Source: Chloroflexota bacterium
GTDB lineage: Bacteria > Chloroflexota > Dehalococcoidia > Lucifugimonadales > Australimonadaceae
Length of the DNA stretch: 17,374 bases
Assembly: GCA_026713505.1 (NCBI GenBank)
Contig: JAPOOH010000072.1
Location: 1-17,374 of the forward strand
Direction: 5' to 3'
Both the position numbers and the translations under genes were made by a program. The notes under the pieces are model-generated. The model was not told the origin of the DNA. It did not search any database and was given only the letters and a program-made list of their open reading frames with translations. Shown here piece after piece: positions 11,619 to 17,374 of this stretch (within the stretch, counting starts at the first letter, position 1; each line of letters starts with the position of its first letter).

Positions 11619-12653
11619 CTACGTTCCCTTCACCACGCGGTCCGGCGGAAGCTGGTCCAACAGCTTGTCCGCGTCGCCGCTCTTCACCTTGCTGAATGCG
11701 TAGCCTGCCGACTGCTCACTCTCACGCCTGATCTTCCCGCTCCAGTCGATGCGCCGCGCGGCGTCGATGGCCGCGATCTGAGCGGGCGTGCCGATGGCGT
11801 CCGAGCCGTACGGGCCGCCGCCATGCAGCGCCGGGAAGTCCACGTTGGTGCCGCTCAGCGCATCGAAGAGGTCGTCGAAGCCCGTGAAGTGCACGCTGTG
11901 GCGTCTGCCCGTGCCGCCGAAGTGCGGGCCGGGACCGCTGTAGCGCGGGCCGTCCATGAGTTGCGAGAACATGCCCGCGAACAGGCCGCTGTTGAAGCTG
12001 ATGTTGAACGGGCCGTCGATGGCACCGTGGACCGTAAACGGCTGGTCAGTCACCAGATTCGGCGTGCTGATGGTGGCGAGCAAGGCGTCGCCCACCGGCA
12101 CGCTGGTAGCGAGGTGGACGCTGTGAGTCACGTCCTTCGAGTCGCGGTCGATCTCGCCCTTGTCCTGCTCGATCCCGAACGTGCTGGAGATCTCGGCGCT
12201 GATGGTGCCGCCCTCAGCCTCGCCGCCGATGGTTCCGCCGACCTTCGAGCCGATATCCACCTTGAGCTTGCTCTCGGTGCTCTCCTGCCGGGACCGGCTG
12301 AACGTCACGCTGCGGGTCAGGTCCACCGCCAGCGGCGCGACGCCCTCGCGGTTGTCGAGCAGCACGGTCTCGTCGGCGAGGGTCGTGAGGTCGTCCGAGA
12401 CGACCTTCACGGGTCCGAGCGAGCGCGTCGAGTCGTCGGGGTCGAACCCCTGATACGCGAACAGTACCGACCAATCCCAGTTCTGGTCCTCGCCGGGCGG
12501 TGCGATGAGTTCGTCGTCGCGGGTCCAGTGCGTCGTGCCGAGCGGGATCGTCGGGGGCGGCGGCGTCAGGTCGTCGAACCAAGCCCGGATCGCCTCGGCA
12601 GCGGCAAGCTGCTGTTGGCGCACGAGGTAGCTCAGCGGAACGGTGCGAGTCAT
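11619..12653 (-). CDS. Putative aerolysin/ETX-MTX2-like beta-pore-forming protein, 344 aa
   Basis: Start ATG 12651-12653 follows GGAGGCCCC. Residues about 95-220 read like the pore-forming half of aerolysin-type proteins: LLDNREGVAPLAVDLTRSVT, then alternating Ser/Thr and charged residues (TFSRSRQESTESKLKVD), a glycine-rich hairpin (KVGGTIGGEAEGGTISAEIS) and a closing HSVHLATSVPVGDALLATIS. In ETX/MTX2 proteins a similar 'N-x-T ... S-rich strands ... VPxG' order surrounds the membrane-inserting hairpin. The N-terminal 90 residues are Pro- and Trp-containing and may bind a partner. Residues 230-344 are of unknown type. It lies between a tail-fibre gene and a holin, so it may be a virion or lysis protein. 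The call is from pattern only. Confidence 0.5.
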   Translation of the reverse strand: MTRTVPLSYLVRQQQLAAAEAIRAWFDDLTPPPPTIPLGTTHWTRDDELIAPPGEDQNWDWSVLFAYQGFDPDDSTRSLGPVKVVSDDLTTLADETVLLDNREGVAPLAVDLTRSVTFSRSRQESTESKLKVDIGSKVGGTIGGEAEGGTISAEISSTFGIEQDKGEIDRDSKDVTHSVHLATSVPVGDALLATISTPNLVTDQPFTVHGAIDGPFNISFNSGLFAGMFSQLMDGPRYSGPGPHFGGTGRRHSVHFTGFDDLFDALSGTNVDFPALHGGGPYGSDAIGTPAQIAAIDAARRIDWSGKIRRESEQSAGYAFSKVKSGDADKLLDQLPPDRVVKGT

Positions 12654-12655
12654 GG

Positions 12656-12669
12656 GGCCTCCTTCGGCC
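12656..12669 (-). promoter_or_regulatory. Small hairpin presenting the ribosome binding site
   Basis: GGCC-GAAGGA-GGCC on the minus strand, with the Shine-Dalgarno AAGGAGG in its loop and 3' arm, just before the pore-forming-like gene. A 4-bp stem is weak, so any control of translation is speculative. Confidence 0.25.
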
Positions 12670-12678
12670 AGCAGGGTA

Positions 12679-13500
12679 CTACGGCTCCACCACGCGCATC
12701 CAGCACGAGTCGCGCAGCCCGCCGTGCTCAAGCTGAGCCTCGATGTAGCCTGCGCGGGCGTTGCTGGAGTTGGTGATGTTCGTGGCCGACGCGGCGTTGA
12801 TCGGCACCGGCAGGAGCGCCGGAGTGTCCGAGAGCGCGGGCAGGCCGCCGCCCACGGGGTCCACGTTGCGTACCGGCGTGCCGCCGATCGTGAACGACAG
12901 GTTGGCGTCCGCGGGGAGCGCGGCGTTCGGGAACCACTCGAAGTAGAGCGTGCGAGCCTCGCGGTTGCGCAACCACACGCTGACCGGGCGAAGCCGCTGA
13001 GTGCGAGCGAGGGCCGCCTCGGCTGCCGTCTCGATCCCGTCTACACGGTTCACGAGGCCTGCGAGGATCTGAGTGTTCTCGTCCGCGCGTGCGGCTGTCG
13101 AGACGAGCGAGGGCGAGGTCTCCAGCCGCCCGTCGTTGGAGAAGCGCAGGCCGCCGCCCACGGCGAGCGCGAGCCAGTCCTGAGCGGCGCGCCAGCGGTA
13201 GTCTCGATCGTTCTCGCCGGTGACCACGAGCGCGCGCCCGATGCCGGACGCCGTGCCGGGTGTGGAGGGAACCTCGTTGACGAGCCGCCAGAACAGCGCA
13301 CCGGCGCGGCTGAACAGCGCCAGCGTCTCAGCCTGCTCGTGCTCAGGCAGGATCGCGTCCGCGTTGAGGGTCGCCTCAAGGAACGTCAGAATCGCGGCGA
13401 GGGTCGCCTTCACGTTCGCGTCGCCCTGCACCACCTCAATCAGGTTGGGCCGGGAAAGCGCCGCGGCGTCGGGAAGATCGGTGATTCGCTGGTCAACCAT
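12679..13500 (-). CDS. Tail fibre / adaptor protein, 273 aa
   Basis: The N-terminus MVDQRITDLPDAAALSRPNL followed by IEVVQGDANVKATLAAI is the common start of many phage tail-fibre or baseplate-adaptor proteins (ITDLPxAxxL...VVQxGxxxKxTLxxI), which attach to the tail tip. The middle has a beta-type section (FSNDGRLETSPSLVSTAA), a helix around residue 145-165, and a C-terminal half (VWLRNREARTLYFEWFPNAA, TIGGTPVRNVDPVGG). Receptor binding is a plausible role. ATG 13498-13500 has GGAG upstream and follows the tail-tip gene by 19 nt. Confidence 0.6.
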   Translation of the reverse strand: MVDQRITDLPDAAALSRPNLIEVVQGDANVKATLAAILTFLEATLNADAILPEHEQAETLALFSRAGALFWRLVNEVPSTPGTASGIGRALVVTGENDRDYRWRAAQDWLALAVGGGLRFSNDGRLETSPSLVSTAARADENTQILAGLVNRVDGIETAAEAALARTQRLRPVSVWLRNREARTLYFEWFPNAALPADANLSFTIGGTPVRNVDPVGGGLPALSDTPALLPVPINAASATNITNSSNARAGYIEAQLEHGGLRDSCWMRVVEP

Positions 13501-13519
13501 CGTGACTCCAGTCTACCCC

Positions 13520-16500
13520 CTACGCACGGAGTTCGAACGTCGGCTGGTCGCCCACGTCCGCCAGCACGGCGCGGATCAGGCTGAGGCCCACGCTATCGTC
13601 CGCCGTGTAGGTGCGAGCCGTGCCCTGCCCGACGCCGAACGGTGCAGCAGACGATGTGAACACGACCGTCACGTTGCCCTGCGTCACCGCGATGGAGCCG
13701 GGGAACTGGTCCACCGGAACGGCGCTGCCGCTGATGGCGAAGCGCAGGTCGCGCCCGCGCGGGCTGTAGACGCCGCCGCCGAAGTCGTTGACGTTGATCA
13801 TAAGCTGCCGCACGTCGGCAGGGTTGCCGTTCGGCGTGAAGAAGCGCTCGCCTGAGTCGATGCTCCCCGCGTTCGTGAACCAGTAGCCGGTCCAGCCGCT
13901 GGAGTGGCCCACGGTGATGCTTCCGCGATGCGGGTACGCTCCCGAAGGTGCCGCAGCCGTCACGTACGCCACGTCCAGCGTCGCTGTGCGCCCGTCCGCG
14001 TCCGTTGCGGTGATGCGTACCGATCCGCGCCCCGCGGCGGCTGGCGTGCCGCTCAGCGTGCGCGTGGCGGCGTCAAACGCGATGCCGCGGGGGAGCGCCC
14101 CGGCGCTGTAGACGAGCGGGAGCGTGCCGTCCTGAGCGGCGGGGATGACGACGGGCGCGATGGCCGTGCCAGCCGTCCACGCCTGCGCAGGCACGCTGGC
14201 GCTCCCGAACGACGGCGCGGCGGGGCCGGGGGGCATGACGGGCGGGCCGATCGGCGTCTCGACGATCGCGTGGCGTCCGCCGTGGCCCTCAAGGAGCCGC
14301 CGGTCGCCGTCCTCAAGCAGGCGAGTGTCGCCGTCCTCAAGCAGCCGCGCATCGAAGATGAAGTTGAGGTCCTCGACGCTCACGAAGTAGCAGCGCTTGA
14401 ACGGCTCCGAGCCGTCCTCCACAACCTCGTAGCCGACACACAGGCCGCGGTCCGCGACGTTGAGATCGGGAATGAAGAGGCGGGCGGTCATGCCGGGCCG
14501 GATCTTGTCCACGTCCGCGCCGAGCGCGAAGTCGTGCTGCCACAGGGGCAGGTCCAGCACGATCATCTTCGGCGGCGTGCCGAGGTACTCAATCCAGCGC
14601 TGGAGCCGCTCCTGCTCCTGCGGCGTGAGCACGCTCCAGCCGGGGATATCGAGCTTGCGCTCGCCGTAGATATCGATGCTGGCAGGGTCAATCGGGCTGG
14701 CGTACTGGTAGGTCGTCGGGATGACGAACGTCTCAGTGATCTGGAAGAAGTAGGTCGTCTGCCCGCCCGCGTCCGGGCCGCTCCACTCGAAGACGTAGGT
14801 TGCGGAGCCGTCCGCGTTGTGGATCGGGAAGCCTGCCCGGAGCGTTGCCAGCAACGTCGAGACGCCAGCGCCCATGACGATCATGATCGGGTTGGTGAGC
14901 GTCGCGCCGGGCGTACGCGGGGTGTAGCGGAGCACTGTGCTATTGCCGCTGGTCTCCGCTGCGGGGTCGCCCTGCGCGGGCGCTTGCGTGGTGGTGGCGG
15001 TCGTGTTGGTGGTGGCGTTGCCCTGCCCGTTCCGCACGGTGACGGCCACGCTGTAGGTGGTGCGCGCGTTGAGGCCGGACGCCACGGTGATGAACGGGTC
15101 GGTCCACGCCACGCCTTGCTGCGAGGCCACGACCGTGGCGTCGGGCGCGGTGATGATCACGTCCAGCGTGTCGGGCGTGCCGCCGTCCGCAGCCGCCGTG
15201 ATGGTCAGCGCGAAGCCCTGCCGATCCTGCTGACTGACCGCCACACCGGGCTGCCCCGGAGCCGCCACGGTTTCCTCGGTAGGCGTCACCTCGTCGGGCG
15301 TCTCAGGCGTCACCGTCTCGTCGCCCGTCACGGGCTCGTCTTCCGGGTCCGCCGCTGCGGCGAGGGTTGAGATTGCCGACGCCGCGCTGGCGCTGCCGGA
15401 CGTGTTGCTGATGGTGACGCTCAGGGAGTAGCGCGTCTCCGGCGTGAGGCCGCTGAACGTGAGGCGCAGGCCGGTTGTCCACGCCCCGCTGCGCCGTTCG
15501 CCGTTGAGCGTCGCCACGTAGGACGCGGGCAGGCCCCCACCCGCCGCGCGGCTGATGGCCGCCGTGAGGCTGGTGGCCGTGCGCTCCCAGCGGATCGAGG
15601 GCGCGTTGGGCGGCGGGTCAACCGCGGGCTGGTCAGTGTCCGGCGTCTCCGGTGTCTCAGGCGTCTCCGGCGTCACCGTGGTCTGCCGCGCCAGCGTCGA
15701 GGTGGTCGAGGTGGTCGAGGCCGTGCCGCCCGTGTTCGTGACGCTCACCGCGAGCGTGTAGGACGTGTTCGGCTGGAGGTTCGTGAAGCGGATCTGCGCG
15801 CCGTCAACCCACGACCCGCGCCGCGTGACGCCTCCGAGCGTCGCCTCGTACGTGTCAGGCACGCCACCCCGCGCGTTGCGCGTGAGCGTCGCCGTGAGGG
15901 CCGTCTCCGAGCGCGCCCACGTGACGCTCACGGCCTGCGGGGCAACGACGACCGCCCCGATGATGGGGGGCAGGTCGTCGCCTACAGAGCCGCTCGCCAG
16001 CGTGCGCTGAGTGGCCGTGGCGCGGGTGGACCCGGCGCTGTTCGTGAAGGTGACGGCGGCCTCGTATGACGTGTCAGGCGTCAGGCCGCTGAGCGGGATC
16101 GTGACGCCCTGCGCGGCATCGAACACGACGTTGGAGCGCGACGATACCAGCGCCCGCGTGACGGCGTCCCTGACCGCGACGCCGTAGCTCGTCGGCTGGT
16201 TCGGACCGGCGGCCACGGGTGCCACGCTCACGCTCATGCTGACCGTGCGGACGCCTGAGAAGCTGATTACCGGCGCGGGCGGCTTCACGACGTTCGGCGC
16301 GGGCGCGGCCTGCGTCGTGAAGCGGCGGATCGTGTTGCGCGATTCACCCCCGCCCGTGAACACGACACTGACGGTGTACTCGGTGGACGCCCGGAGGCCG
16401 GTCAGATCAATGGTGTCGGAATGACCCGTCCACGCAGTGCCGACGCGAGGCCGGAAGGTCTGTCCGCCGCCCGTCACCGTGACGCTGTAAGTCTCCGGTC

Positions 16501-16927
16501 TTGGTGGGCTACCGACTTGCACTACAACGACCCCGATATCGTGCCCTAGTGCCACAGCTTGTACCGATGGCCGCCCCGTTCCGGGCGCTGCGGGGAGCGT
16601 GAAGGAGCGTGTGAGGGTGCCAGACCTTACATCACGATTGAGATCGATGAATCGGTATGCGAAGTTGACTACCAGCGTAACCGTCGTGCTCTCAGGGCCT
16701 CGAATCCTGAAGCTGATATCGGCAACACCGAGAGTGTCCAAGTTGTCGGTCGGGTCACCGTCATAGAGGCGAGTGCTCTGGTTGATGATCTGGTACGGAA
16801 TTGAGACAGAGATGCTCGCTGAAACGATGCTTCTTCGCCCCGTAGCGACGAACGGGAGCGGGTTGAAGGCGTTGATCATCGCCTCAACGGTCACCGTGAT
16901 CGTGCCGGTGGTGGTTACGTCGGCCAT
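13520..16927 (-). CDS. Large tail tip / central fibre protein with FnIII domains, 1135 aa
   Basis: ATG 16925-16927 overlaps the preceding stop (TGATG). Five fibronectin-III-like repeats are visible at about 118-208, 215-310, 320-412, 440-525 and 560-655, each with a GLxPxTxYxVxV-type strand (for example SGLTPDTSYEAAVTF). A TPE-repeat linker lies near 418-433. Residues about 665-860 (SIDIYGERKLDIPGWSVLTP, WQHDFALGADVDKIRPGM) resemble the tail-tip region of siphovirus proteins. Three RLLEDGD-like octads follow (about 860-880), then an Ig-like 'GLPxGxxxDxxTGxxxGTP' domain (about 910-1000) and a C-terminal beta domain. It probably contacts the host surface. The N-terminal part has lower GC than the rest. 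Confidence 0.75.
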   Translation of the reverse strand: MADVTTTGTITVTVEAMINAFNPLPFVATGRRSIVSASISVSIPYQIINQSTRLYDGDPTDNLDTLGVADISFRIRGPESTTVTLVVNFAYRFIDLNRDVRSGTLTRSFTLPAAPGTGRPSVQAVALGHDIGVVVVQVGSPPRPETYSVTVTGGGQTFRPRVGTAWTGHSDTIDLTGLRASTEYTVSVVFTGGGESRNTIRRFTTQAAPAPNVVKPPAPVISFSGVRTVSMSVSVAPVAAGPNQPTSYGVAVRDAVTRALVSSRSNVVFDAAQGVTIPLSGLTPDTSYEAAVTFTNSAGSTRATATQRTLASGSVGDDLPPIIGAVVVAPQAVSVTWARSETALTATLTRNARGGVPDTYEATLGGVTRRGSWVDGAQIRFTNLQPNTSYTLAVSVTNTGGTASTTSTTSTLARQTTVTPETPETPETPDTDQPAVDPPPNAPSIRWERTATSLTAAISRAAGGGLPASYVATLNGERRSGAWTTGLRLTFSGLTPETRYSLSVTISNTSGSASAASAISTLAAAADPEDEPVTGDETVTPETPDEVTPTEETVAAPGQPGVAVSQQDRQGFALTITAAADGGTPDTLDVIITAPDATVVASQQGVAWTDPFITVASGLNARTTYSVAVTVRNGQGNATTNTTATTTQAPAQGDPAAETSGNSTVLRYTPRTPGATLTNPIMIVMGAGVSTLLATLRAGFPIHNADGSATYVFEWSGPDAGGQTTYFFQITETFVIPTTYQYASPIDPASIDIYGERKLDIPGWSVLTPQEQERLQRWIEYLGTPPKMIVLDLPLWQHDFALGADVDKIRPGMTARLFIPDLNVADRGLCVGYEVVEDGSEPFKRCYFVSVEDLNFIFDARLLEDGDTRLLEDGDRRLLEGHGGRHAIVETPIGPPVMPPGPAAPSFGSASVPAQAWTAGTAIAPVVIPAAQDGTLPLVYSAGALPRGIAFDAATRTLSGTPAAAGRGSVRITATDADGRTATLDVAYVTAAAPSGAYPHRGSITVGHSSGWTGYWFTNAGSIDSGERFFTPNGNPADVRQLMINVNDFGGGVYSPRGRDLRFAISGSAVPVDQFPGSIAVTQGNVTVVFTSSAAPFGVGQGTARTYTADDSVGLSLIRAVLADVGDQPTFELRA
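14287..14349 (-). repeat. Three 24-nt in-frame repeats (RLLEDGD octads)
   Basis: The tail-tip gene has RLLEDGDT, RLLEDGDR and RLLEGHGG in tandem; the DNA copies CCTCAAGCAG are 24 nt apart. Similar 'LLEDGD' repeats are common in phage tail proteins. Confidence 0.8.
15636..15680 (-). repeat. 9-nt tandem repeats encoding a TPE linker
   Basis: GTCTCCGGC-like 9-nt units encode TPETPETPE between FnIII-like domains 3 and 4. Slippage would lengthen or shorten the linker without breaking the frame. Confidence 0.8.
15696..15722 (-). repeat. 9-nt tandem repeats encoding STT units
   Basis: Three GTCGAGGTG-like units encode STTSTTSTL at the end of FnIII-like domain 3. Two copies are identical. Confidence 0.75.
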
Positions 16928-17374
16928 CAGCCTGCCGTGCTCTGCGCCTCAACAGCGCCGCCGTTGCTCGTGCCGCCACTCGTAATCACCACGACAGTGT
17001 ACGTCGTGCCCGGCATCAGGCCGCCGATCGTGAACTCTGGTCTCGACCATGATCCGCTTGCTGAGTTGACCGTGGTCCCGGTCCCATCCCGAATCTCAGC
17101 CGTCCACGAGGAAGGCTCTACGGTCCCGCCGATGCCCTGCCGGACCATCGAGACGGTGAAGCCGTTTCTGGTGATGGCGGAGAACGACAGCACGGGGTTG
17201 TCGGTGCGCGCACCAGCGGAGCCGCCGGTCACAAGGTCTCCCTCCAGCATGTAGGTCTGCACGTCCGTCCGCCCCGGCGTCACCGTCCGCACCGCCGCGC
17301 TGTTGCGCACCAGTTGCTCAAGCTCCACGTTCTGCGACGTGGGGTTGATGCGGTGCACGCCCTGCCGGATGATC
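16927..17374 (-). CDS. Partial tail protein with FnIII-like C-terminus
   Basis: The frame is open through the right edge (IIRQG before VHRINPTS); a GTG at 17356-17358 is a possible internal start but has no clear ribosome binding site, so the gene is probably truncated. The visible part begins INPTSQNVELEQLVRNSAAV and ends in an FnIII-like strand pattern (GGLMPGTTYTVVVITSGGTS). It is followed in a TGATG overlap by the large tail-tip gene, which also begins with FnIII-like domains. Both lie in a lower-GC stretch. It may be a tail or baseplate protein. Confidence 0.55.
   Translation of the reverse strand, partial: IIRQGVHRINPTSQNVELEQLVRNSAAVRTVTPGRTDVQTYMLEGDLVTGGSAGARTDNPVLSFSAITRNGFTVSMVRQGIGGTVEPSSWTAEIRDGTGTTVNSASGSWSRPEFTIGGLMPGTTYTVVVITSGGTSNGGAVEAQSTAG

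Noticed and set aside
13904..15370. Plus-strand open frame of 488 codons opposite the tail-tip gene
   Set aside because: Antisense shadow of a well-supported FnIII protein; Arg/Gly/Val-rich with no recognisable domain.

Overview
The window is part of the genome of a tailed double-stranded DNA bacteriophage or prophage. It is GC-rich (about two-thirds G+C by eye). Genes are tightly packed, most start codons have strong GGAGG-type ribosome binding sites, and neighbouring genes often overlap by 1-8 nt. A tape-measure-like gene, a split tail-chaperone gene and the absence of any sheath gene point to a siphovirus. The host cannot be named. The GC content, several GTG starts and one probably leaderless first gene would suit a high-GC host such as an actinobacterium, but that is inference.

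There are two divergent blocks. The leftward (minus-strand) structural block starts near 8914: a zinc-cluster protein of unknown role (possible small terminase), scaffold, major capsid protein, a 55-residue acidic protein, large terminase, portal, two tail-tube-like proteins, and a tail assembly chaperone with a probable programmed +1 frameshift. It continues with terminator-like and gp10-like neck proteins, the tape measure, a gp80-like tail protein and a gene cut by the left edge. Capsid genes precede terminase and portal, and neck-type genes lie between chaperone and tape measure. Both differ from the common siphovirus order.

A rightward (plus-strand) block at 9461-11344 is read from a sigma70-like extended -10 promoter. 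It holds seven small genes, most overlapping by ATGA or GTGA: zinc-ribbon-like proteins, a ribbon-helix-helix/zinc-cluster fusion, a helix-turn-helix protein, three very small ORFs and a membrane-anchored protein. Three of the small ORFs end in the same peptide (EKEAS) because a repeated DNA module carries the end of one gene, the ribosome binding site and the start of the next. It looks like a cassette system.

A bidirectional terminator at about 11367-11392 separates this block from a second minus-strand group coming from the right edge: a partial FnIII-containing tail protein, a 1135-residue tail-tip/fibre protein with FnIII repeats, a fibre/adaptor protein, a 344-residue protein that looks like an aerolysin/ETX-MTX2 beta-pore-forming protein, and a two-helix holin candidate. 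No endolysin is recognisable. The 8915-9460 gap holds candidate promoters for both directions, palindromes that may be operators, and a promoter-terminator pair that may make a short RNA of about 70 nt.
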